19,131 bases of DNA from a bacterium (GCA_030641245.1 DAOWHU010000004.1:1-19131), one strand, 5' to 3'; shown: positions 7,667 through 14,561, counted from the stretch's first letter. A program made the numbers and translations. Notes: generated from the letters alone by a model not told the origin.

Positions 7667-8077
7667 ATGAAAAACAAGTCAAATCAAAAACAAGCTTCGA
7701 AATTTATTTTGTTTGATGCTAAAGGAAAAATATTAGGAAGACTGGCAACTGAAATCGCCAAGGTTTTGTCAGGAAAGAACGAAGTCAATTATGAGCCTCG
7801 ATTAGGAGGAAAAGATTGGGTGATTGTGCTTAACTCTGATAAAGTTAGACTTTCCGGAGACAAAGAAAACAAGAAAGTTTATTGGCGGTATTCAGGTTAT
7901 CCTGGCGGTATTTACAAGGCCACTTTCAAAGAAATGCAAAAGAAGGATTCAACCCGAATTATTGAAAAAGCGGTCAAAGGAATGATGCCTAAAAATAAAC
8001 TCAGCGTTGAAGCTTTGAAAAGACTGCGAATTTTCAAAAACGAAGAACATCCATACCAGAATCAAATTGAAAGATAA
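7667..8077 (+). CDS. rplM: 50S ribosomal protein L13
   Basis: L13 is an early-assembly 50S protein. It has the typical KFILFDAKGKILGRLATEIAKVLSGK start, the DWVIVLNSDKVRLSGDKENKKVYWRYSGYPGG core, and AVKGMMPKNKL with RLRIFKNEEHPY near the end. The 136-residue length is normal after an N-terminal tail of about 12 residues. It has zero spacing from rplQ. The rplM-rpsI pair is joined to the alpha operon here, as in many bacteria. Confidence 0.97.
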   Translation: MKNKSNQKQASKFILFDAKGKILGRLATEIAKVLSGKNEVNYEPRLGGKDWVIVLNSDKVRLSGDKENKKVYWRYSGYPGGIYKATFKEMQKKDSTRIIEKAVKGMMPKNKLSVEALKRLRIFKNEEHPYQNQIER

Positions 8078-8095
8078 AATATTTAATTAAATTAA

Positions 8096-8500
8096 ATGAC
8101 CAAAAAAATTCAAGAATATTTTGAAGGAATCGGAAGGAGAAAAGAGAGTGTTGCTCGAGTAAGGGCTGTTGATGACGGAAAGTCAGATTTTACTATCAAT
8201 GGTAAAAGTGCCAAAGAATTTTTTCCCGTAAAAGAATTTCAAAATACTATTTTTGCTCCTCTTGAAGCAATTGGACTAGAAAAGAAGTTAACTGTTTCCG
8301 TTAAAGTTAAAGGAGGCGGAATAAGAGGGCAGTCTGATGCCATTAAATTGGGGCTTTCTAGGGCCTTGGTAAAATATGACGAAGAATTGCACAGAGTTTT
8401 GAAGGACTTAGATTTCCTTAAAAGAGATTCGAGAAAAAAAGAACGAAAAAAGCCTGGGCTTAAAAAAGCGCGTCGATCTGCTCAATGGAGAAAACGATAG
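8096..8500 (+). CDS. rpsI: 30S ribosomal protein S9
   Basis: S9 sits in the 30S head with its C-terminal tail reaching the P-site tRNA. Features are EGIGRRKESVARVR near the start, KVKGGGIRGQSDAIKLGLSRAL in the centre, and the basic tail KKPGLKKARRSAQWRKR with the terminal Lys-Arg. Length is 134 residues, normal. It is the last gene of the ribosomal operon. The stop codon runs into a heptad array and then a strong terminator. Confidence 0.97.
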   Translation: MTKKIQEYFEGIGRRKESVARVRAVDDGKSDFTINGKSAKEFFPVKEFQNTIFAPLEAIGLEKKLTVSVKVKGGGIRGQSDAIKLGLSRALVKYDEELHRVLKDLDFLKRDSRKKERKKPGLKKARRSAQWRKR

Positions 8501-8501
8501 A

Positions 8502-8536
8502 ATAGTATCCAGTATTTTGTATATAGTATTTAGTAA
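8502..8536 (-). repeat. Heptanucleotide array in reverse orientation, five units
   Basis: On the plus strand AGTAT cores start at 8504, 8511, 8518 (TGTAT), 8525 and 8532 (imperfect), exactly 7 bases apart, so the minus strand carries the ATACTNN unit. The array begins two bases after the rpsI stop and ends at the terminator stem. Confidence 0.75.
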
Positions 8537-8560
8537 AAACAGTCCCTCGGGACTGTTTTT
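8535..8560. terminator. Intrinsic terminator of the ribosomal operon
   Basis: AAAAACAGTCC (8535-8545) pairs perfectly with GGACTGTTTTT (8550-8560) around the tetraloop CTCG, giving an 11-pair stem with a T-run on one side and an A-run on the other. It can therefore act in both directions. Confidence 0.9.
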
Positions 8561-8578
8561 GGGTTGCTTGACTCATTT

Positions 8579-8610
8579 CGGTAGGCGGATTGAAAACCTG
8601 CCGGCCGGCA
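8579..8610. repeat. GC-rich palindrome and hairpin in an AT-rich spacer
   Basis: TGCCGGCCGGCA (8599-8610) is a perfect 12-base palindrome. CGGTAGG (8579-8585) can instead pair with CCTGCCG (8597-8603). The GC content contrasts sharply with its surroundings. No protein or terminator role is evident. Confidence 0.5.
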
Positions 8611-8653
8611 AGCGAGTTGTGAATCGAAAATTTAAAAGCGTGCTTTCTGGTAT

Positions 8654-8682
8654 TTTACAAAACACGTTTTGTGATGTATTCT
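8654..8682 (+). promoter_or_regulatory. Promoter of the rodZ-recA operon with a dyad in the spacer
   Basis: TTTACA (8654-8659) and TATTCT (8677-8682) are 17 bases apart. A 16-base dyad, ACAAAAC (8657-8663), two bases, GTTTTGT (8666-8672), overlaps the -35 box and fills most of the spacer, which is a typical repressor site position. The predicted start is about 8689, leaving about 23 bases before the ATG. Confidence 0.55.
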
Positions 8683-8711
8683 TATTTAAAGCATACCCGT
8701 AAATAAAAAAA

Positions 8712-9722
8712 ATGGTTGGCTTTGTAAAACGAAAAGTTAAATCTCTAACGCTAGGAGAGAAACTAAAAAAAATCAGAAAAAAAGCCGGCGTTTCTTTAGC
8801 AGAAATTGCTAGTCATACTAAAATTAAACAAGGTTACCTGAAAAAAATAGAAGCTGGTAATTTTGAAAAATTACCTTTTGACGTTTACGTTAAAGGTTTT
8901 TTAAGAGGGTACGCCAAGTATTTGGAATTAAATCCAGAGAAGGTGGTGGCTCAATTTAATAAAGAAGTCGGCATTAGGGCAAATGTCAAAAAATATCGGG
9001 AAAAAAGCAAGAATCGAACAAATTTTAAAATTCCCAATTTAACTATTACCCCGAGAGCGATTTCTGTATTTTTTTCGGCGGTGCTAGTTTCGATTGGAGT
9101 AATTTATTTTTATCTAGAAGTGGATCATTTTTCCAAAGAACCCAACTTGACCATTGAAAATCCCGGTACCAATAAAACTGTCGATTGTAGTTTTATCGAG
9201 ATTATTGGTTTTACTGATTTCGAAAATAAAGTTACCATAAACAACGAGCCTATCTATGTTGATTCGGAAGGAAAATTTAAAGAATTAATCGGTTTACAAG
9301 AAGGACCGAACGAAATAACAATTGAGGCTTTTAATAAATTTGAAAGAAATACCCAAAGGATTGTTAATGTTGTAGCTAATTATGAACCAAGTATTTTGGG
9401 AGAAAAAATTGAGGAAGAATCAGAAGTATCACTAGAAGAAGACAAATTTGTTATGGAAATCGAAAGCCGAGAATCTTCTGTTTGGATATCCGTTAAAATA
9501 GACGAGGAAGAAAAACAGAGTAGTATTATTCACCCTGGGACAATTTTGAAGGTTAACGCTAAAAATAAGATAGAAATTGACTCTGGTAAAGCTCGCGACA
9601 CTTATGTTAGAATAAACGAAGAAGAATTTTTTGTTTTAGATGAAAAAAACAAAGGATATAAAAAGGTTAGTTTCGATAAGAAGGGCGTTATTGAAAATGA
9701 GGAAAAGGACAATAAAAATTAA
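8712..9722 (+). CDS. RodZ-like membrane-anchored helix-turn-helix protein
   Basis: RodZ proteins link the MreB cytoskeleton to the cell envelope. The 336-residue chain has a Cro/C1-type helix-turn-helix at about 13-75 (LGEKLKKIRKKAGVSLAEIA, then GYLKKIEAGNFEKLP, and the RodZ-typical FLRGYAKYL). A basic linker follows, then one membrane helix at about 116-136 (AISVFFSAVLVSIGVIYFYL). The outside part holds an Ig-like domain at about 146-225 (TIENPGTNKTV, then EGPNEITIEAFNKF) and a domain resembling the RodZ C-terminal beta domain at about 245-320 (WISVKIDEEE, then HPGTILKVNAKNKI). No MreB is present in the window. It precedes recA by 8 bases and is co-transcribed. In Firmicutes a rodZ-like gene also lies upstream of recA, with pgsA and cinA between, which are absent here. 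Confidence 0.85.
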   Translation: MVGFVKRKVKSLTLGEKLKKIRKKAGVSLAEIASHTKIKQGYLKKIEAGNFEKLPFDVYVKGFLRGYAKYLELNPEKVVAQFNKEVGIRANVKKYREKSKNRTNFKIPNLTITPRAISVFFSAVLVSIGVIYFYLEVDHFSKEPNLTIENPGTNKTVDCSFIEIIGFTDFENKVTINNEPIYVDSEGKFKELIGLQEGPNEITIEAFNKFERNTQRIVNVVANYEPSILGEKIEEESEVSLEEDKFVMEIESRESSVWISVKIDEEEKQSSIIHPGTILKVNAKNKIEIDSGKARDTYVRINEEEFFVLDEKNKGYKKVSFDKKGVIENEEKDNKN

Positions 9723-9730
9723 AAATACAC

Positions 9731-10765
9731 ATGACGACAAAAAGTAAAAGCAAAATCAAAAAAGGGAAAAGGGATGTCAAAAGAAAAGATTATAATGAGG
9801 TTATGGAAGAAATTCAATCAAAATTTGGGGAAGGGGCAATTATGAAATTAGGAGAAATCAAGCAAGTTGATATTGCTACAATTTCAACCGGGTCTCCTTC
9901 CTTGGACATTGCCTTAGGAATAAACGGGTTACCTCGGGGAAGAGTGATTGAAATTTATGGACCAGAATCATCAGGAAAAACCACCTTAGCCTTGCATGTA
10001 GTGGCCAATGCTCAAAAAGATGGGGGCACTGCCGCTTTTGTTGATGCTGAACATGCTCTGGATCCAGTTTATGCCAAAAAAATCGGAGTAAATACTGAAG
10101 AACTTTTGATTTCCCAGCCTGATACTGGAGAACAAGCTCTGGAAATTGTTGAAACCTTAGTTCGATCTAACGCGGTCGACGTGATTGTCATAGACTCTGT
10201 AGCTGCTTTAACCCCTCGAGCCGAAATTGAAGGTGATATGGGTGATTCCCATATGGGTTTGCAGGCTCGTTTAATGTCGCAAGCTTTGAGAAAATTAACT
10301 AGTATTATAGCCAAGACTAATGTGATGGTTATTTTCATCAATCAAATTCGGATGAAAATAGGAGTAGTTTTCGGTAACCCTGAAACTACTACCGGAGGAA
10401 ATGCCTTGAAATTTTATTCATCGGTTAGACTAGAGGTTCGAAGAGCAGCTCAGATTAAGCAAGGTGAAAAAATAATTGGTAATCGAGTCAAAGTAAAGGT
10501 GGTCAAAAATAAAGTAGCCCCTCCTTTTCAGATAGCAGAATTTGATATTATGTATAATAAAGGAATTTCAAAGGAAGGAGATGTTGTGGAGCTGGGAACT
10601 TCTTTCGGGATTCTCGACAAGGCTGGATCTTGGTTTAGTTACAAAGGGAAGAAGATTGGACAAGGAAGAGAGGCCGTCAAGGAATACCTTCAGGAAAATC
10701 CGAGAGCTTTTAAGCAAATACTAGAAGAGATAAAAACAAAAAAAATAGAAGAAGATGCTCAATAA
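9731..10765 (+). CDS. recA: Recombinase RecA
   Basis: RecA forms filaments on single-stranded DNA, drives strand exchange and triggers LexA-type self-cleavage. The 344-residue chain has a basic tail (1-20), the N-terminal helix, Walker A GPESSGKTT at 77-85, the catalytic Glu in VDAEHALDP, and Walker B VDVIVIDSVAAL. Loop L1 is EIEGDMGDSHMGLQARLMSQ, followed by FINQIRMK and loop L2 GNPETTTGG. The C-terminal domain (GREAVKEYLQENP) is followed by a short acidic tail (KKIEEDAQ). All key residues look intact. Its end overlaps the next gene by 11 bases, pointing to coupling. No Shine-Dalgarno is seen before the ATG. Confidence 0.98.
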   Translation: MTTKSKSKIKKGKRDVKRKDYNEVMEEIQSKFGEGAIMKLGEIKQVDIATISTGSPSLDIALGINGLPRGRVIEIYGPESSGKTTLALHVVANAQKDGGTAAFVDAEHALDPVYAKKIGVNTEELLISQPDTGEQALEIVETLVRSNAVDVIVIDSVAALTPRAEIEGDMGDSHMGLQARLMSQALRKLTSIIAKTNVMVIFINQIRMKIGVVFGNPETTTGGNALKFYSSVRLEVRRAAQIKQGEKIIGNRVKVKVVKNKVAPPFQIAEFDIMYNKGISKEGDVVELGTSFGILDKAGSWFSYKGKKIGQGREAVKEYLQENPRAFKQILEEIKTKKIEEDAQ

Positions 10766-11705
10766 AAAAAGTAAATCAAAAATTTTACTTATCATTTTAA
10801 TCGGGATTTCCTTGCCGTTGTATGTATTATGGAAAATTGTTTTAGTCTCCTTTGACTATTCTTCCTTAGGCAATCCCCAGACCGGAGTAAAAATAACCGA
10901 GCAAATAATTGGCAATCAATCCGCAATCGTTTTGCCTGAGATAGAGGATTATTTCTTTGATAAAATTGAGATAAAGATTACCTTGAAAGAAAGTTTTGTC
11001 AAAAATGAAAAAGTTAAAATTCAGGCTTATCACAATTATTTGGTTTCTTTTTATTCTAAGAGCGAAAAAATTATCGGGAAATCTGATTTGCAGAAATTAC
11101 TTTTTGACAATAATTCAACCGATGTTCCTATTGGTGGACTATTTTCTAGTGCCGATGCTGTTAATATAATGTTACCCAATGATTCCTATCGAACTATCTT
11201 TTCGGCTGAGCTTTTTCAAAAGATGGGCTATCTTTGGGAAGATTTGATTTCCAAAGAAGTGGGATTTACGAGAAATCTTGAAGAAAAAGAGCTGTGGCGA
11301 TATGGAAATGCTCATTCTGACGGGACAATTTTGGAAGTTAATAATCAAAAAATATTGGTTTGGGGTCAGAACCTCTTCTTAGTTCAACCAAAATTAGACA
11401 CTAAAAAATATTCCAAGAATACTCCCATAAAGATTGATACGGTTAATCCAACGCCTTTCGACAGCTGTGAGGTTCTCACAATAGGAACCCAGTTAAATTG
11501 CACTTTTGAAAAGGAAGAAAATACCGAGAAATCAAACTATGTTTTCATTTGGCCAAGCCTAGAGAGCAATGAGATACAAGAAATTCAAGTAATTTTGTCA
11601 ACCACGCCCTCCTGGTGGTCTTTGAAAAATAATTTTGGGGTGAGTATTGATAATATTAAGCTAAGGTTAATAAAAAAATATCGAGAGCATCTCCCTTTTA
11701 TTTAA
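10755..11705 (+). CDS. Unrecognised single-pass membrane protein after recA
   Basis: I do not recognise this 316-residue protein. A basic N-terminus (KKSKSK) is followed by a membrane helix at about 9-32 (ILLIILIGISLPLYVLWKIV) that fits a signal anchor, so about 280 residues should face outside. The remainder is rich in beta-type segments (KIEIKITLKESFV, IQAYHNYLVSFY, TILEVNNQKILVWGQNLFLV). It has only two cysteines (Cys238, Cys249), which could form a disulfide. There is no lipobox, sortase motif or enzyme signature that I can see. It starts inside recA by an 11-base overlap, so its translation is probably coupled to recA, yet a surface protein has no obvious link to recombination. Confidence is for a real gene, not a function. 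Confidence 0.8.
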   Translation: MLNKKSKSKILLIILIGISLPLYVLWKIVLVSFDYSSLGNPQTGVKITEQIIGNQSAIVLPEIEDYFFDKIEIKITLKESFVKNEKVKIQAYHNYLVSFYSKSEKIIGKSDLQKLLFDNNSTDVPIGGLFSSADAVNIMLPNDSYRTIFSAELFQKMGYLWEDLISKEVGFTRNLEEKELWRYGNAHSDGTILEVNNQKILVWGQNLFLVQPKLDTKKYSKNTPIKIDTVNPTPFDSCEVLTIGTQLNCTFEKEENTEKSNYVFIWPSLESNEIQEIQVILSTTPSWWSLKNNFGVSIDNIKLRLIKKYREHLPFI

Positions 11706-11733
11706 AGATTTATCTAAAAATTCTAAGTTTGGT

Positions 11734-12117
11734 ATGAATGTAAAAACAATTTCTCAAAAAGTTGGAGAAACAACCGAAAAGAACAGAGCTTTTATTTTTA
11801 GCCTTCTTTTATTTTTATCTATTGATTATTTGGTCTTATTTTTCATTGAATCAATTCTTCCCGGTTATGTTATGGATCACTTAAATTTAAATTTTTTACT
11901 CCTAATAATTTTAGGAGGCTGGTTAGGCTTTTCAGTATTTTTTGATAAGAAAGAGTTTTTGGAGTATTCGCAAAGAACTTTCAACTTATCGGCAACATTC
12001 TTGGTTACGCTATTTTTCTTAAGCACCTGGTTTACTTTGTATCGGGTAAATCATTGGGAGCTGATTGTAGCCTTTATTTTTTTAAGTGTAATCGGCTTCT
12101 TATTATATAAAAACTAA
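11734..12117 (+). CDS. Unrecognised four-helix membrane protein
   Basis: This is a 127-residue hydrophobic protein with four likely membrane helices at about 20-42 (FIFSLLLFLSIDYLVLFFIE), 54-70, 85-103 and 108-125. It lacks conserved charged motifs that would indicate a transporter, and its short length suggests a helper or unknown membrane subunit. It follows the preceding gene by 28 bases and probably ends the rodZ-recA operon, since a new promoter follows at 12180. No Shine-Dalgarno is present before the ATG at 11734. Confidence 0.72.
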   Translation: MNVKTISQKVGETTEKNRAFIFSLLLFLSIDYLVLFFIESILPGYVMDHLNLNFLLLIILGGWLGFSVFFDKKEFLEYSQRTFNLSATFLVTLFFLSTWFTLYRVNHWELIVAFIFLSVIGFLLYKN

Positions 12118-12160
12118 AGCTATTTTCAGTAAAATGGAAAGATTTTCTTGAATTTCTCTC

Positions 12161-12176
12161 AAAAAGAAGTCTTTTT
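12161..12176 (+). terminator. Weak AT-rich hairpin with T-rich tail
   Basis: AAAAAG (12161-12166) and CTTTTT (12171-12176) form a small hairpin followed by a T-rich stretch. It could end the recA operon, but the single GC pair makes it weak. Confidence 0.35.
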
Positions 12177-12179
12177 GTA

Positions 12180-12208
12180 TTGTTTTTTGTTCAGATTGAT
12201 ATTATAAT
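12180..12208 (+). promoter_or_regulatory. Promoter of the P-loop kinase gene
   Basis: TTGTTT (12180-12185) and a perfect TATAAT (12203-12208) are 17 bases apart. The predicted start near 12215 leaves a leader of about 75 bases with no Shine-Dalgarno before the ATG at 12290. Confidence 0.7.
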
Positions 12209-12289
12209 GTTAAGGTTGTTTTTAAGAAACTCTCTTACAAAAAAAGTTGCACAAAGATCGTCTTGAGTTTTAATTATTTATTATTTTTG

Positions 12290-12853
12290 ATGAAAAAAAT
12301 TGTTATTGGACTAGTAGGGGAAGTCGGCTCTGGAAAGGACACTGTTGGAAAATATTTGGAAGAAAAATATGGCGCCAAACAGGTTCGTTTTGCTGACCCG
12401 ATTAAAGATACTCTTTCTATTTATTTTGATAAATTATCTCGAGTTGATCAGCAATGGCTCTTCTTGGCTTTTCAGGAAAGATTTGGAGACGATATTTTGA
12501 GCCGGGCTATCAGAAAGAAAATTGAAGATGAGGAACATTCAATAGTAGTTGTTAATGGTCTTCGAATGCCTCCGGATTTGGCCTTTATTAGAAGTTTCGA
12601 GAATAACAAAATTTTGTATGTTACTGCTAGCACTAAAACTCGTTGGGAAAGAGCTTCTAAGCGAGACGAAAAAAGTGATGACAGTACTACTTTTGAAAAT
12701 TTCGAAAAAATTGAACTAAAGCCAACCGAAATAAACGTTCCTAAAATTGGAGCGGAGGCTGACACCAGAATTGACAACGAAAAAGATCTTGAACACTTAT
12801 TGGTTGAAACTGATAAATTTATGAATAGTTTGGAATTTCAAAAAATAAGTTAA
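12290..12853 (+). CDS. P-loop nucleotide kinase (dNMP kinase / dephospho-CoA kinase-like)
   Basis: The 187-residue protein opens MKKIVIGLVGEVGSGKDTVG with Walker A GEVGSGKDT at 10-18. The next conserved block, VRFADPIKDTLS, resembles the phage-type deoxynucleoside monophosphate kinase family and also dephospho-CoA kinase. VVNGLRMPPDL is in the place of the family's substrate-binding DVR segment, and RWERASKRDEKSDD looks like the lid with several Arg residues. The C-terminal half (EADTRIDNEKDLEHL) matches the closing segment of these kinases. The start is placed at ATG 12290, because a TTG at 12263 only adds nine hydrophobic residues ahead of the fold. Being next to deoxynucleotide genes, a nucleotide substrate is favoured, but the exact substrate is unknown. 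Confidence 0.75.
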   Translation: MKKIVIGLVGEVGSGKDTVGKYLEEKYGAKQVRFADPIKDTLSIYFDKLSRVDQQWLFLAFQERFGDDILSRAIRKKIEDEEHSIVVVNGLRMPPDLAFIRSFENNKILYVTASTKTRWERASKRDEKSDDSTTFENFEKIELKPTEINVPKIGAEADTRIDNEKDLEHLLVETDKFMNSLEFQKIS

Positions 12854-12917
12854 TTGTTTGAAACTCGCTCAATTTTAGATAGATTAAAGCAAAAAATGAA
12901 TATTCGAAAAAACTGGA

Positions 12918-12946
12918 TTGTTAAGGTCTGGTTTTTTTGTTAGAAT
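12918..12946 (+). promoter_or_regulatory. Promoter of the cytidylyltransferase-deaminase operon
   Basis: TTGTTA (12918-12923) and TAGAAT (12941-12946) are 17 bases apart, with a TGT extended -10 element (12938-12940). The predicted start is near 12953. A GGGGGAGGA run at 12959-12967 is about 25 bases before the ATG, which is too far for a standard Shine-Dalgarno. Confidence 0.65.
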
Positions 12947-12992
12947 GTTTTTACTTGAGGGGGAGGATAGTCATAATACTTATTTTGAATAA

Positions 12993-13559
12993 ATGACAGA
13001 GAATGCAAAAATTATTTCTGGTTACAAAAATCTCGCAAAGTGTATTAAAAAATGTCGAAGAAAAAAACAAAAAATAGTTTTGACCCAGGGCAGTTGGGAC
13101 TTAATTCATATTGGGCATGCTCGTTATATTAAAGAGGCTAAAGCTCGAGGAGATATTTTAGTGGTGGCAGTTGATGGTGATACAAAAATCAGAAAAAGAA
13201 AGGGGCCTGAGAGACCGGTTGTTCCTCAAAAAGAAAGAATAGAGATGATAAGTCATCTAAACTACGTTGACTATGTAATCCTAAAAAGTGTTCGAGAGAA
13301 AAAATGGGCTCTGATAAAACTTCTTAGGCCAGATGTTTTGATTGCCACCAAAGAAACTTATAACAAAAAACGCGCTAAGGAAGTTGCAAAATTTTGTGGG
13401 AAATTAGTTATTCTAAAACCCCGAGCAACCACTTCAACCACCGCTAAACTCAGGCGACTTCAGACCACTGCTGCTAATAAAATTGAAAAAATTCTTCAAC
13501 CCAAAGTAATGAAAGCGATCGAGTCTACCTTAAGTAAAATAAAAGATAAAAATGCCTAA
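12993..13559 (+). CDS. Cytidylyltransferase-family nucleotidyltransferase (RfaE domain II-like)
   Basis: This 188-residue protein belongs to the HxGH nucleotidyltransferase superfamily, which transfers NMP from CTP or ATP to a phosphorylated substrate. The motif GSWDLIHIGHARYIKEAK is at about 33-50, with the catalytic HIGH at 39-42. It is followed by GDILVVAVDGD and the RPVVPQKERIEMISHLNYVDYVI stretch, which resembles the RfaE domain II (heptose-1-phosphate adenylyltransferase) and glycerol-3-phosphate cytidylyltransferase folds. A TTSTTAKLRRL segment at about 144-155 probably matches the second nucleotide-binding motif. An additional basic helical tail follows. The gene overlaps the deaminase by 8 bases, so the two act together. 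The substrate is not determined by sequence. Confidence 0.82.
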   Translation: MTENAKIISGYKNLAKCIKKCRRKKQKIVLTQGSWDLIHIGHARYIKEAKARGDILVVAVDGDTKIRKRKGPERPVVPQKERIEMISHLNYVDYVILKSVREKKWALIKLLRPDVLIATKETYNKKRAKEVAKFCGKLVILKPRATTSTTAKLRRLQTTAANKIEKILQPKVMKAIESTLSKIKDKNA

Positions 13560-14442
13560 TAAAAAAGCTTTGATTTCGTATGTGCCTGTTATTCATGAGG
13601 GCTACCTAAAATTTTTGGAAAAAAATTCTAAAAATGCTGATCTGTATATTTTGGGAAAAGATTTTCGGGTAAATTTTCCTTGGATGAAAAAAGAAATCCG
13701 AGCCTTGAATCCCAAGGTAGTAAAAGAAATTATTGAGAAATTAAACTTATTTGGAAAAGTTGCAGTCATTCAACCAAGCGATTTGGAAGATCTTAAAAAT
13801 AACTACGAAAAATTCATTTTTCCTGATGAAGAAGCAACCCGAATTATTGTTGAGAAATATGACTTTAATAAAAACATCACGGTTTTTAAAAAAACTTTTT
13901 TAATGTGGGACAAGCACAATTCTCTAAAGGCTCAAAAAATTGTTCCTGATGTTGAAATCTCTCAAAAAGAGTTTGACAAAAAAATAATAAAAGAAACTCA
14001 AAAAATATCCGAGAAAAGTTCAGATTGGTGGAGAAAGATTGGTTCAATTGTTGTTAAGGATAATCTGCCAATAATTTATACCTATAATAAACATCTACCT
14101 AACGAGTACGCTCCGGCTTTTGCTGGTGACCCACGCTCCGCATTTCATAAGGGAATTGGAATAGAAATATCCTCCGCTATTCATGGAGAAGCCGCCGCTA
14201 TTTCCGAGGCCGCTAAAAAGGGGATTGCCCTGGAAGGTGCTAGTATGTACGTTACCACTTTTCCGTGTCCTCCTTGCGCTAAATTAATCGTTCAGAGCGG
14301 AATTAAAAAACTTTACTACGGAATTGGCTACGGAGTTTTGGACGGCTTGGATATTCTTAAAAAAGCCGGGGTTGAAATAATCAAAGTAGAAGGAATTGAT
14401 CTGGAACTTGACCAAGCTTCCTTGGTTGAATATAAAAAATAA
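13552..14442 (+). CDS. Two-domain deaminase: degenerate nucleotidyltransferase-like N-terminus plus cytidine/dCMP-type deaminase
   Basis: The C-terminal half (about 155-296) is a zinc-dependent cytidine/dCMP deaminase: HGE at 211-213 (zinc His and catalytic Glu), PCPPC at 238-242 with Cys239 and Cys242 as the other zinc ligands, and the flanking LIVQSGIKKLYYGIG. All catalytic residues are intact, so conversion of dCMP or a related substrate to dUMP is plausible. The first 120 residues do not belong to deaminases. VPVIHEGYLKFLEKNSKNAD lines up with the HxGH region of the upstream gene (IHIGHARYIKEAKARGD), but the last His is Tyr17, so nucleotidyl transfer is probably lost and the domain may bind a nucleotide or partner. 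It overlaps the upstream gene by 8 bases. A single-domain dCMP deaminase is about 150-180 residues. Confidence 0.8.
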   Translation: MPNKKALISYVPVIHEGYLKFLEKNSKNADLYILGKDFRVNFPWMKKEIRALNPKVVKEIIEKLNLFGKVAVIQPSDLEDLKNNYEKFIFPDEEATRIIVEKYDFNKNITVFKKTFLMWDKHNSLKAQKIVPDVEISQKEFDKKIIKETQKISEKSSDWWRKIGSIVVKDNLPIIYTYNKHLPNEYAPAFAGDPRSAFHKGIGIEISSAIHGEAAAISEAAKKGIALEGASMYVTTFPCPPCAKLIVQSGIKKLYYGIGYGVLDGLDILKKAGVEIIKVEGIDLELDQASLVEYKK

Positions 14443-14453
14443 ATGTCATTACA

Positions 14454-14479
14454 CATGTACGTACATATGTACGTACATG
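14454..14479. repeat. 26-base perfect palindrome made of two tandem 12-base palindromes
   Basis: ATGTACGTACAT occurs twice in tandem (14455-14466 and 14467-14478). Each copy is itself palindromic, and the flanking C and G extend symmetry to 26 bases. It is followed by ATTACGTAAT (14480-14489) and TAATTAATTA (14486-14495), both palindromes. The segment starts 12 bases after the deaminase stop. Confidence 0.9.
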
Positions 14480-14507
14480 ATTACGTAATTAATTACCCTC
14501 AACAGGA

Positions 14508-14559
14508 CAGGCGTAAATTTAATAAACGCCTGGCAGTTATACTACACGAGGCGTTTATT
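14508..14559 (+). terminator. Terminator with competing upstream arm after the deaminase gene
   Basis: AATAAACGCCT (14521-14531) pairs perfectly with AGGCGTTTATT (14549-14559), followed by ATTTTTAG, a plausible terminator with a 17-base loop. The same central arm (14526-14532) can instead pair with CAGGCGT at 14508-14514, so the two hairpins exclude each other. It lies between convergent genes. Confidence 0.7.
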
Positions 14560-14561
14560 AT

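Noticed and set aside
8517..8702. A 61-codon frame after rpsI
   Set aside because: It crosses the heptad array, the terminator and the recA promoter and has no recognisable protein features.
12263..12289. TTG start nine codons upstream of the P-loop kinase ATG
   Set aside because: The additional residues are not part of the fold, and an ATG directly precedes the first conserved beta strand.
12959..12967. GGGGGAGGA as Shine-Dalgarno for the cytidylyltransferase-like gene
   Set aside because: It is about 25 bases from the ATG, and no alternative ATG, GTG or TTG start lies at the correct spacing in the right frame.
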